Counted from the first letter of the stretch, positions 1 to 5,988 are shown. The stretch is DNA of 11,455 nucleotides from an uncultured Bacilli bacterium (GCA_947628325.1 CANQZL010000033.1:1-11455); one strand, 5' to 3'. Program-made: numbers and translations. Notes: a model not told the origin generated them from the sequence alone.

Positions 1-15
1 TGTATTTAATTATTA

Positions 16-46
16 TTGACTGGAAGCCACGGGGGGGGGGTATAAT
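16..46 (+). promoter_or_regulatory. Sigma-A-like promoter with poly-G spacer, lipoprotein operon
   Basis: A -35 box TTGACT (16-21) and a perfect -10 box TATAAT (41-46) stand 19 bp apart. The last ten spacer bases are all G (31-40). Sigma-A promoters work best with a 17-bp spacer, so the present form is predicted to be weak, while loss of two G would give the optimum. Transcription should start near 53, leaving a leader of about 20 bases with a GAGGAG ribosome binding site (61-66) before the ATG at 75. The promoter boxes are read directly; the switching is inferred. Confidence 0.8.
31..40. repeat. Homopolymer of ten G inside the promoter spacer
   Basis: Ten consecutive G in otherwise very A/T-rich DNA, ending directly at the -10 hexamer. 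Long mononucleotide runs change length by slipped-strand mispairing during replication, and such runs in promoter spacers drive phase variation of surface proteins in several bacteria. I see no comparable G or C run elsewhere in the window. A sequencing or assembly artefact of poly-G type cannot be excluded from the sequence alone. Confidence 0.9.
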
Positions 47-74
47 ATTTTTAAATAAAAGAGGAGAGAGAAGT

Positions 75-1070
75 ATGAGAAAAATATTAAGTGTATTATT
101 AGGTGCAATTATTATGATTAGTTTAGCTGGATGTGGAAAAGTAGAACTTAAAAATGAATGGGCTAAAACTTACGAGGAATATTTGAAAAAAGCAATTATT
201 GATAAAGATGAGGCATCATATTTATATTGGCAAAATTATCAGAACTATGATATTTCTTTTATAGATACTGATGAATATAATTATCCGATTATGATAGCAA
301 AGCTAAATAATAAAGCAAAAGATGATGAAGGAGATTCTTGTCCTCACAATTTAATATATTTTAATTTGGATGAAGACAATAAGGTGCAGCCAGGTGCTAT
401 ATGTGGTAATGAAGTAGAATTAAAATTGTTATACGATATAAAAGAAGAAAAATATAAATATGGATTATATTATATAAAGGAAGATGAAGAACCAACATCT
501 AGTTCAGCAATATCTATATATTTTGAAGATGATAATATTGAAAATATTAGTTATGAAGAATTTAAAAACAAATATATTGAAATTGAGCTTAACTTGGTAG
601 AAAAAACTATTGATAATAAAATTACTGAAAAAGATTTGCTAAAAACAATTCAAAATTTAACAGAAGAAGAAAAAATCAATACTATTACTGAAGATAATAA
701 GAAGTATGTTGAAGAAAAATTAGAGGAAATAAAAAAAGCTGAAGAAGAACAAAAGCAAAAAGAAGAAGAGGGAAAAAAGAAAAATGGTATACAAGCAGGA
801 AAGTATACTTTGAAATATGGTCGTTATACTAACACTTTTGTTGATATTACAATAAATACTGATAACACTTGTCATTTTAAAGATACTGATTATAAAATTG
901 ATTCTGATTGTACTTTTGAAATAAAAAAATATTCTGGTATGGAATTCGGATCATATGTTTCAGGTTACCACATAATATTTCATATAAATGGTCAAAGCGA
1001 TAAATATTTTAATATTAATGGTAATAATAAATTTACTGATACAAGAGATTCTGCAACGTATCAAGGTTAA
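75..1070 (+). CDS. Lipoprotein with coiled coil and C-terminal beta domain, unknown function
   Basis: First gene of a three-lipoprotein operon, 331 residues. Residues 1-20 are a type II signal peptide: a basic start (MRK), a hydrophobic core and the lipobox LAGC with Cys20 as the predicted lipidated residue, so the protein should be anchored on the outer face of the membrane. Residues about 25-190 form an acidic domain with the stretch ISFIDTDEYNYP (60-71), which faintly recalls the calcium-like 'D.dgDg.pEL' motif of gut Firmicutes lipoproteins but lacks its key residues. Residues about 197-236 are a highly charged Glu/Lys coiled coil. Residues 240-331 look like a small beta domain with Cys266 and Cys279, which may pair; Cys89 and Cys110 may form another pair. 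The start is set by GAGGAG at 61-66, 8 nt upstream. I do not recognise a family and assign no function. Expression probably depends on the poly-G promoter. Confidence 0.85.
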   Translation: MRKILSVLLGAIIMISLAGCGKVELKNEWAKTYEEYLKKAIIDKDEASYLYWQNYQNYDISFIDTDEYNYPIMIAKLNNKAKDDEGDSCPHNLIYFNLDEDNKVQPGAICGNEVELKLLYDIKEEKYKYGLYYIKEDEEPTSSSAISIYFEDDNIENISYEEFKNKYIEIELNLVEKTIDNKITEKDLLKTIQNLTEEEKINTITEDNKKYVEEKLEEIKKAEEEQKQKEEEGKKKNGIQAGKYTLKYGRYTNTFVDITINTDNTCHFKDTDYKIDSDCTFEIKKYSGMEFGSYVSGYHIIFHINGQSDKYFNINGNNKFTDTRDSATYQG

Positions 1071-1091
1071 AAAATAGAGAGTGAGAAAAGT

Positions 1092-2060
1092 ATGAAAAAG
1101 AAATTATTATACATTTTATTTATAGGAATTCTATTAATAGGAATGACTGGCTGTGGAAACCAAAAAGAAAAAAGCTCTTCTGAAAATTCAGAGTCTGATA
1201 ATAGTACTTTATACCCAATATATACAGGCTCTTTATATGAAGATGCAAAATGGGGTTATGTTAATACAAAAGGAGAAGTAGTAATAGAACCTCAATATGA
1301 CTCTGCTTATGGTTTTTATGAAGGTTTAGCAGCAGTCGCTAAAGACGGCAAATTGGGATATATTAATAATAAAAATGAGTTTGTTATTGAAGCTAAATAT
1401 GAGTATCCATCTGGATATACTTATGAAAAATGGTATGTTGATAATTTTAGTGAAGGGATAGCTTGTGTTTCAACAGGTGGAATATCAAATTATGTTTATA
1501 TTGATAAAGATGGGAACGAGCTATTTGGTAAAACATTCTATGATTGTAGTTCATTTAAAAATGGAATTGCAAGAGTAATGCCAAGATATGGTGAAACAAT
1601 ATATATTGATACAAAAGGGAATGAAGTAGAAGCACCAGAAGAACAAGAACCAGAAATAACCTTATATCAGGGTTATGATGAATCAATATATTACAAGGAT
1701 CACAAACCTATATTTGAAGATAAAAATTTTGATAAAAAGGGAGAATTTAACAACTTTGGTTATGCAGTTGTAGGAAATGAAACAGGAACAGGTTTAATTG
1801 ATACAAATGGAGAATACGTTATTGAACCTGGTAAGTATAGTAACTTTTACTTTGATGACGATAATCCAGATATGATTTTTGCTGAAATAAAAAAGGATGA
1901 TATAACATATATTGTTTTGATTGACAAAAATGGTAAGGAATATATGGAAACAAAATATGTTACATATTATATTTATGACGATGCTTATGTTTTCAAAAAA
2001 GGTGATAATTATCTAATAATAAAAAAAGATGGTACTAAAGTAGCTGAATTTACCATATAA
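1092..2060 (+). CDS. WG-repeat lipoprotein
   Basis: 322 residues. The signal peptide ends in a lipobox MTGC with Cys21 as the lipidated residue, followed by a Ser/Asn/Glu-rich spacer to about residue 40. The rest is built from degenerate WG repeats, the beta-hairpin units seen in WG_beta_rep proteins: WGYVNTKGEVVIEPQYD (54-70) is the clearest copy, followed by LGYINNKNEFVIEAKY (88-103), and worn copies at about 133-145, 169-178, 233-248, 273-290 and 305-319. Proteins of this type are thought to act as extracellular binding scaffolds, but the ligand is unknown. It lies 21 nt after the previous stop, so it is co-transcribed. The ribosome binding site is weak (a GAGAGTGAG stretch at 1077-1085, no GGAGG), which suggests reliance on translation from the upstream gene or a lower yield. 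Confidence 0.88.
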   Translation: MKKKLLYILFIGILLIGMTGCGNQKEKSSSENSESDNSTLYPIYTGSLYEDAKWGYVNTKGEVVIEPQYDSAYGFYEGLAAVAKDGKLGYINNKNEFVIEAKYEYPSGYTYEKWYVDNFSEGIACVSTGGISNYVYIDKDGNELFGKTFYDCSSFKNGIARVMPRYGETIYIDTKGNEVEAPEEQEPEITLYQGYDESIYYKDHKPIFEDKNFDKKGEFNNFGYAVVGNETGTGLIDTNGEYVIEPGKYSNFYFDDDNPDMIFAEIKKDDITYIVLIDKNGKEYMETKYVTYYIYDDAYVFKKGDNYLIIKKDGTKVAEFTI

Positions 2061-2092
2061 AATTAACTAAAAAGTAGAAGGAGAGAAAAAAT

Positions 2093-3145
2093 ATGAAGAA
2101 AATATTAATTATTTTATTATGTGCTATGTTTATTTTAAGTTTAACTGCTTGTGGTAAAAAAGAAGAATCTACTAATAATGATTTATCTAGTAAAACTAAT
2201 GAAACAAATAATTCATCCTCTAATTCTAAAGAAACTAACGATAATATAACAGCAGCATCATATTTAATAGATAAAGCTAATAAAGAAGACTTAGACTATC
2301 AAAGTGCAAAGGAAAATCAACGTAAAGAAATGTGGACATTTAAGCATGAAAAAACAGAGCAAACAGATGCTTTAACAGATTATCGTTATATTGGTAGTTA
2401 TCCAAATAATTACGTTAAATTTAATAACGAAGAATGGAGAATTATTGGGGTTTTTACTGTTGACGATGGAACTGGTAAAAAAGAACAAAGAGTTAAACTA
2501 ATTAAAACAGCAAAACCGACTATTGAAGGTGAAATGTGGGATGAAAATAGAGCAAAAGATTGGACAAAATCACCATTAAATTCATATTTAAATGAAACGT
2601 TTTTTAATGAATTATCTAGTGAAAGTCAGAGTATGATAGATAATTCTGTATGGTATTTGGGAAAAAGTATAAGTAATTATTACGATAATACTAAAAAAGA
2701 AACAATTAAAGCTACTCCAAATGCAGAAAATTTTTATAATGATGAAAGAGGTATATCTACTGATAATGGAGCTCCAGTTAAAACAATAGCCAAAATAGGA
2801 TTAATGTATGCTAGTGACTATGGTTTTGCTACAAGTGGGACATCTTCTACTACTAGAAGTGCTTGTATAAATAATACATTATTTGATTATAGCATTAACG
2901 AAGATTGTTATAGAACAGATTGGTTATATGCAAGCAAGAATACTTATGAATTAATAATAAATGCAGTTACTAGAAAAGATTATGAAAGCCAAGATATATT
3001 TATGATAAATAATTTTGGAGGTATAGATACAATGTATAGTAATATTTCATCAACTATATCAAGACCTGTAATATATTTAAAATCTAGTGTAAAAATAGCT
3101 TCAGGAAGTGGAGTTTCAACAGATCCCTATCAATTTGAAGATTAA
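2093..3145 (+). CDS. Lipoprotein with Ser/Asn linker and DUF6273-like globular domain
   Basis: 350 residues, third gene of the lipoprotein operon, 32 nt after the second and with a good AAGGAG site (2078-2083). The signal peptide ends in LTAC, Cys20 being lipidated. Residues 22-54 are a low-complexity Ser/Asn/Thr/Lys linker that would hold the domain away from the membrane. Residues about 95-345 form one globular domain with blocks that I know from many uncultured gut Firmicutes surface proteins: YVKFNNEEWRIIGVF (107-121), the block WTKSPLNSYLNETFFNEL (157-174), IGLMYASDYGFATS (235-248), a Cys258/Cys272 pair, and a final RPVIYLKSSVKIASGSG (324-340). This layout resembles the DUF6273-type domain; the family name is from memory and tentative. 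No catalytic motif is evident; a binding or adhesion role is a guess. The operon ends at the terminator 3289-3315. Confidence 0.85.
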   Translation: MKKILIILLCAMFILSLTACGKKEESTNNDLSSKTNETNNSSSNSKETNDNITAASYLIDKANKEDLDYQSAKENQRKEMWTFKHEKTEQTDALTDYRYIGSYPNNYVKFNNEEWRIIGVFTVDDGTGKKEQRVKLIKTAKPTIEGEMWDENRAKDWTKSPLNSYLNETFFNELSSESQSMIDNSVWYLGKSISNYYDNTKKETIKATPNAENFYNDERGISTDNGAPVKTIAKIGLMYASDYGFATSGTSSTTRSACINNTLFDYSINEDCYRTDWLYASKNTYELIINAVTRKDYESQDIFMINNFGGIDTMYSNISSTISRPVIYLKSSVKIASGSGVSTDPYQFED

Positions 3146-3200
3146 AATTAATTTCCTAAGTAAGTATTATATCTATTTGAATGAGTTAGAACGATAATGA

Positions 3201-3281
3201 ATAAAATTAATGAATAGTTTTGGAAATTATAAAAAAGAAGTTAGTTCTTATAATTTTCATTATGATGATAATTAATTTTAT
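3201..3281. repeat. Nested inverted repeat, A/T-rich
   Basis: Two inverted repeats lie one inside the other. The outer arms are ATAAAATTAAT (3201-3211) and ATTAATTTTAT (3271-3281), 11 of 11 complementary. The inner arms are GGAAATTATAA (3222-3232) and TTATAATTTTC (3248-3258), 10 Watson-Crick pairs plus one G-U. The linkers between outer and inner arms are 10 and 12 nt. It sits after the last lipoprotein stop and before the terminator, so it would fold in the 3' untranslated RNA. In DNA this A/T-rich, chance contributes to such matches. Confidence 0.55.
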
Positions 3282-3288
3282 CTAAAGT

Positions 3289-3315
3289 AAGATTATCAGA
3301 AATGATAGTCTTTTT
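3289..3315 (+). terminator. Intrinsic terminator of the lipoprotein operon
   Basis: The arms AAGATTATCA (3289-3298) and TGATAGTCTT (3303-3312) pair over ten positions with one G-U, closing a GAAA tetraloop (3299-3302). A run of five T (3311-3315) follows. This separates the lipoprotein operon from the ribosomal protein genes. Confidence 0.85.
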
Positions 3316-3368
3316 AATTGTATGTAAAATAAATAAAGTAAAATAATATTATTAAATAAAGATATTAC

Positions 3369-3397
3369 TTGCAATTATTTGGGTTGTGTGTTAATAT
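3369..3397 (+). promoter_or_regulatory. rplK-rplA promoter, extended -10
   Basis: -35 box TTGCAA (3369-3374), a 17-bp spacer, and -10 box TAATAT (3392-3397) preceded by TG at 3389-3390, the extended -10 motif. Optimal spacing and the TG compensate for imperfect hexamers. The transcript would start near 3404, giving a leader of about 95 nt that includes the L1-type element. Confidence 0.7.
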
Positions 3398-3404
3398 CTT
3401 AGTT

Positions 3405-3430
3405 GCAATTGTGTATTTAGCACAATTAGC
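3405..3430 (+). promoter_or_regulatory. Leader hairpin upstream of the L1-type element
   Basis: AATTGTG (3407-3413) pairs perfectly with CACAATT (3421-3427) around a 7-nt loop. GC at 3405-3406 can extend the stem with GC at 3429-3430 across a bulged A. It lies at the very 5' end of the predicted rplK transcript, where a stable hairpin commonly protects or presents the leader. No U-tract follows, so it is not a terminator. Confidence 0.5.
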
Positions 3431-3432
3431 TT

Positions 3433-3469
3433 AAGTGGGAGGGAATAAGCGGATTGCCTTTGACCACTT
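3433..3469 (+). promoter_or_regulatory. Putative L1-binding autoregulatory element before rplK
   Basis: AAGTGG (3433-3438) and CCACTT (3464-3469) form a closing stem. The strand after the first arm reads GAGGG and the strand before the second reads CCTTTGA. This copies the arrangement of the L1-binding part of 23S rRNA (helices 76-77), where GTGGGAGG faces a CC..TGA..CCAC strand. In many bacteria L1 represses its own L11-L1 mRNA by binding such a mimic. The match to the rRNA motif is from memory; the stem and the conserved unpaired purines are seen here. Excess free L1 would be expected to block rplK translation, whose binding site starts 19 nt downstream. Confidence 0.65.
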
Positions 3470-3487
3470 TCGCGAAAAAAATTTTTT

Positions 3488-3504
3488 AGGAGGTGTTTTT
3501 CGTG
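3488..3504 (+). promoter_or_regulatory. rplK ribosome binding site deciding a GTG start
   Basis: AGGAGG (3488-3493) lies 8 nt before GTG at 3502, the position that starts the usual L11 sequence (V/M-AKEAVKK). Another in-frame GTG at 3493 lies inside the Shine-Dalgarno sequence and would add three foreign residues, so it is not the start. Confidence 0.9.
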
Positions 3505-4095
3505 GCAAAAGAAGCCGTAAAGAAAATTAAATTACAAATTCCTGCTGGAAAAGCAACACCAGCTCCACCAGTTGGTACAGTTTTAGGACCTGCAGGTATT
3601 AATTTACAAGAGTTTTGTACAAAATTTAATGATGCTACTAAAGATAAAATGGGAGATATAATTCCAGTAGAAATTAGTCTTTATGAAGATAGAACTTTTG
3701 ATTTTGTACTTAAGACTGCTCCAGCTGGATTCTTAATAAAGAAAGCAGCTAAAATACAAAAGGGTAGTACTAAAGGTGCAAATGAAGTTGTTGCAACAAT
3801 TTCTATAGATGATTTAAGACAAATTGCTGAAACTAAACTTCCAGATTTAAATGCTTATGATGTAGATTCTGCAATGAAGATTATTGAAGGAACTGCAAGA
3901 AACATGGGTGTAGCAATTAAAGGATTAAACGATAAAGAATTAGCTGAACAACAAAAAGAAGCTGAAGAAGAAGCAAAAAAAGAAGCTAAAAGAGAAGCAG
4001 AATTAGCTAAGATGGAAGAAGAAGCTAATGAAGCTCATGAAGTTGAAGTTATCGGTGCAGCTGAAGAAACAACTGAAGAAAAAAAAGCAGAATAA
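3502..4095 (+). CDS. rplK: 50S ribosomal protein L11 with long charged C-terminal tail
   Basis: L11 binds the GTPase-associated region of 23S rRNA together with L10 and L7/L12 and is needed for factor-dependent GTP hydrolysis and the stringent response. Residues 1-141 are a complete L11: the N-terminal domain with LQIPAGKATPAPPVGTVLG (11-29) and the proline-rich hinge targeted by thiostrepton-type antibiotics, then the RNA-binding C-terminal domain ending GTARNMGVAIKG (130-141). The usual bacterial length is about 141; this one has 197. The extra 56 residues (about 142-197) are a Glu/Lys/Ala-rich helix or coil, mostly acidic towards the end, in the same frame with no sign of a frameshift. The GTG start at 3502 is chosen because AGGAGG lies 8 nt upstream and the family sequence begins there. 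It is followed 62 nt later by rplA, with which it shares promoter and probable L1 feedback control. Confidence 0.97.
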   Translation: MAKEAVKKIKLQIPAGKATPAPPVGTVLGPAGINLQEFCTKFNDATKDKMGDIIPVEISLYEDRTFDFVLKTAPAGFLIKKAAKIQKGSTKGANEVVATISIDDLRQIAETKLPDLNAYDVDSAMKIIEGTARNMGVAIKGLNDKELAEQQKEAEEEAKKEAKREAELAKMEEEANEAHEVEVIGAAEETTEEKKAE

Positions 4096-4157
4096 TTTCA
4101 ACCTTAATATAATTTTTAAAGAGTCCGCTAATAAACCACAATTAGGAGGTAAGAAAA

Positions 4158-4856
4158 ATGAGAAAATCAGGAAAGAAGTATGTGGAAGCTTCTAAAAAAG
4201 TAGAAAAGAATAATCTTTATACTAAAGAAGAAGCAGTTAAATTAGTTAAAGAAACTTCTATTACTAGTTTTGATTCTACTGTAGAAGTTGCTTTAAATTT
4301 GAATCTTGATACTAAAAAACCAGATCAACAATTAAGAGGATCTATGGTATTACCTAATGGTACTGGTAAAACTAAAAGAGTTTTAGTTATTGCTAAAGGT
4401 GAAGCAGCTGAAGCTGCTAAGAATGCTGGTGCTGATTTTGTTGGTGATACTGATATGATTGATAAAATCCAAAATGAAAACTGGTTTGATTATGATGTTA
4501 TTGTAGCTGCACCAGATATGATGGCTCAACTTGGTAAAATTGGTCGTGTTTTAGGACCTAAAGGTTTAATGCCAAATCCTAAAACTGGTACTGTAACAAT
4601 GGATACAGCAAAAGCAGTTAATGATATCAAAAAAGGTATGATTGAATATAAGACTGATTCTTATGGTAATGTTCATACTGTAATTGGTAAAGTATCATTT
4701 GATGAAAAGAAATTATTAGAAAACCTTGATTATGTAGTTAGTACTATTGTTAAAGCTAAACCTACAGTAGTTAAAGGTAAATATATTAAAAATATTTCTA
4801 TTTCTAGTACAATGGGTCCTGGAATTAAAATTGATCAAAATTCTTTTGACATTTAG
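4158..4856 (+). CDS. rplA: 50S ribosomal protein L1
   Basis: L1 forms the mobile L1 stalk at the E site, helping release deacylated tRNA, and in many bacteria represses its own operon by binding the leader of the rplK mRNA. The 232 residues match the family length and sequence from end to end: KKYVEASKKV near the start, the central VIVAAPDMMAQLGKIGRVLGPKGLMPNPK region (residues 114-142) that is the family signature, and a C-terminal SSTMGPGIKID. A strong AGGAGG (4144-4149) stands 8 nt before the ATG. The last codons, Phe-Asp-Ile, also carry the -35 box of the next promoter (4846-4851), so the gene's 3' end has two jobs. Both partners needed for L1 feedback, the protein and the element at 3433-3469, are present. 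Confidence 0.98.
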   Translation: MRKSGKKYVEASKKVEKNNLYTKEEAVKLVKETSITSFDSTVEVALNLNLDTKKPDQQLRGSMVLPNGTGKTKRVLVIAKGEAAEAAKNAGADFVGDTDMIDKIQNENWFDYDVIVAAPDMMAQLGKIGRVLGPKGLMPNPKTGTVTMDTAKAVNDIKKGMIEYKTDSYGNVHTVIGKVSFDEKKLLENLDYVVSTIVKAKPTVVKGKYIKNISISSTMGPGIKIDQNSFDI

Positions 4857-4874
4857 TTTGTATTAGAATATAAT
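4846..4874 (+). promoter_or_regulatory. Consensus promoter for rplJ-rplL, -35 inside rplA
   Basis: TTGACA (4846-4851) and TATAAT (4869-4874) are both perfect hexamers with a 17-bp spacer, the ideal sigma-A promoter. The -35 box overlaps the last codons and stop region of rplA. Transcription should begin near 4881, right where the L10-type leader begins, so rplJ-rplL can be made independently of rplK-rplA. Confidence 0.9.
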
Positions 4875-4878
4875 ATGA

Positions 4879-4998
4879 ATTGTTAGAAAAAGCAATCTCC
4901 AAAGACAGCAAGTATAAAATAAATCTTGCCGAGGAAAGATTTAAATTTAACATTAATTTTAATGTGATTTTAAGCTTTCCAATGGAGGAAAGCTTTTT
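4879..4998 (+). promoter_or_regulatory. L10-type leader RNA with attenuator (r-protein leader)
   Basis: The segment carries the recognisable core of the Firmicutes L10 leader (Rfam L10_leader family): CTCCAAAGACA (4897-4907), then GCAAG (4908-4912) pairing with CTTGC (4925-4929), then CGAGG. A small hairpin ATTG/CAAT (4879-4882 with 4893-4896) precedes it. Downstream two folds compete. The terminator uses CTTTCC (4975-4980) with GGAAAG (4987-4992). The antiterminator pairs the same CTTTCC with GGAAAG at 4933-4938, enclosing the hairpin ACATTAA/TTAATGT (4950-4956 with 4959-4965). The established model is that surplus L10 (with L7/L12) binds the core and favours termination, so rplJ-rplL output follows demand. 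Confidence 0.88.
4972..4998 (+). terminator. Attenuator terminator of the L10 leader
   Basis: AAGCTTTCC (4972-4980) pairs perfectly with GGAAAGCTT (4987-4995) around a 6-nt loop, followed by T to 4998. It ends 24 nt before the rplJ start codon and overlaps the antiterminator arm, so it is conditional rather than a gene-end terminator. Confidence 0.85.
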
Positions 4999-5022
4999 AT
5001 ATATCCTTAAAGGAGGGAAATA

Positions 5023-5514
5023 ATGGCAAGCGCAAAGATTTTAGAAAACAAAAAAGCTATAGTTGATGAAATCAAGAATAATATTCAAAATAGTGAATCT
5101 GTTATTGTTTTTACTTACCAAGGTTTGACAGTTTCTGAACTTAGTGAATTAAGAAGAGAATTGAGAAAATCTGAAAGTGAAGTAAAGATTTATAAAAATA
5201 CACTATTTAAAAGAGCATTAGATGATTTAAACATTAACTTAGATGGTTTCTTAGAGGGACCAAACGCAATTTTATTTGGTAAAGATTTACTTGAACCAAT
5301 TAAAGTTATTTCTAAATTTGTTAAGGATCATGAAAATGCTAATATAACAGTAGGTATTATTAGTGGAGCTCCTGCAGATTTAGATGTTATTAAAGAGTAT
5401 GCATCAATACCATCAAGAGAAGGATTACTAACTATGTTAGCTGGTGGTATGATTCAATATGTTAGAGACTTAGCAGTTGGAATTAAGATGTATGCAGAAC
5501 AACGAGAGAAATAA
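5023..5514 (+). CDS. rplJ: 50S ribosomal protein L10
   Basis: L10 is the base of the flexible stalk: its N-terminal domain binds 23S rRNA beside L11, and its C-terminal helix carries the L7/L12 dimers. The 163 residues fit the family (about 165), with VIVFTYQGLTVSELSELRRELR (residues 27-48), the KIYKNTLFKRA block (55-65), GPNAILFGKD (79-88), and the helix containing SIPSREGLLTMLAGG (127-141) that leads into the L7/L12-binding tail. AGGAGG (5011-5016) precedes the ATG by 6 nt. It is the first gene of its transcript and is under the leader and attenuator at 4879-4998, which the L10-L7/L12 complex itself is expected to bind. Confidence 0.98.
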   Translation: MASAKILENKKAIVDEIKNNIQNSESVIVFTYQGLTVSELSELRRELRKSESEVKIYKNTLFKRALDDLNINLDGFLEGPNAILFGKDLLEPIKVISKFVKDHENANITVGIISGAPADLDVIKEYASIPSREGLLTMLAGGMIQYVRDLAVGIKMYAEQREK

Positions 5515-5547
5515 TTTTGAATAAAGAAAAAGAAAGGAAATGAAAAA

Positions 5548-5919
5548 ATGGCAAAATTAACAAAAGATGAATTTATAAGTGCTTTAAAAGAAATGACAAT
5601 TCTTGAACTTAAAGAATTAGTTGATGCAATGAAAGAAGAATTTGGTGTAGATCCAAGTGCAGTAGCAGTTGCTGCTCCTGTAGCAGATGGTGCAGCACCA
5701 GCAGAAGATAATGCTGCTAAAACAGTAGTATTAAAAGAAGCTGGAGCTACTAAGATGCAAGTAATTAAATTATTAAAAGAAATTACTGGTTTAGGACTTG
5801 TAGAAGCTAAAGCATTAGCTGATAATGGTGGAAATGTTAAAGAAAATATTCCTGCTAAAGAAGCTGAAGAAATTAAAGCACAATTAGAAGAAGCTGGCGC
5901 AACAGTAGAACTTGCTTAA
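5548..5919 (+). CDS. rplL: 50S ribosomal protein L7/L12
   Basis: L7/L12 is the multicopy stalk protein that recruits IF2, EF-Tu, EF-G and release factors to the ribosome. At 123 residues it has the usual three parts: an N-terminal dimerisation domain (about 1-32) that attaches to L10, an Ala/Pro/Val-rich hinge (about 40-58), and a C-terminal factor-binding domain with KMQVIKLLKEITGLGLVEAKAL (about 70-91) and the ending EEAGATVELA. The start has a modest AAAGGA (5533-5538) 9 nt upstream, weaker than those of its neighbours, although four or more copies are needed per ribosome; translation may be helped by ribosomes leaving rplJ, whose stop lies 33 nt before. The transcript ends at the hairpin 5928-5950. 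Confidence 0.98.
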   Translation: MAKLTKDEFISALKEMTILELKELVDAMKEEFGVDPSAVAVAAPVADGAAPAEDNAAKTVVLKEAGATKMQVIKLLKEITGLGLVEAKALADNGGNVKENIPAKEAEEIKAQLEEAGATVELA

Positions 5920-5927
5920 TAGTAAAT

Positions 5928-5950
5928 AAAGGTATTAAATTACCTTTTTT
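5928..5950 (+). terminator. Intrinsic terminator after rplL
   Basis: AAAGGTA (5928-5934) pairs with TACCTTT (5941-5947) around a 6-nt loop, and the T run continues to 5950. It closes the rplJ-rplL unit nine bases after the rplL stop, which fits with rpoB and rpoC not following. Confidence 0.8.
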
Positions 5951-5952
5951 AT

Positions 5953-5988
5953 TTGCCATAAAATATAATAGTGTATTATAATTATAAT
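5953..5988 (+). promoter_or_regulatory. Probable promoter of the small membrane protein pair
   Basis: TTGCCA (5953-5958) and TATAAT (5977-5982) are 18 bp apart; a second TATAAT follows at once (5983-5988). The site lies directly after the rplL terminator and places the transcript start near 5989-5996, just before the ribosome binding site at 5999. This supports the GTG start at 6010 over the upstream GTG at 5971, which lies inside the promoter. Confidence 0.6.

Larger units (their letters stand above)
3146..3501 (+). other. Gene-free stretch between lipoprotein operon and rplK
   Basis: About 350 bases with no credible gene on either strand. In order it holds a nested A/T-rich inverted repeat (3201-3281), the lipoprotein operon terminator (3289-3315), the rplK promoter (3369-3397), a 5' leader hairpin (3405-3430), the L1-binding-like element (3433-3469), a TTTCGCGAAA palindrome (3468-3477), an A7T6 block (3475-3487) and the rplK ribosome binding site (3488-3493). 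Each is listed separately. Confidence 0.8.

Noticed and set aside
3493..3501. Upstream GTG start for rplK adding three residues
   Set aside because: It lies inside the AGGAGG ribosome binding site; GTG at 3502 has correct spacing and begins the family sequence.
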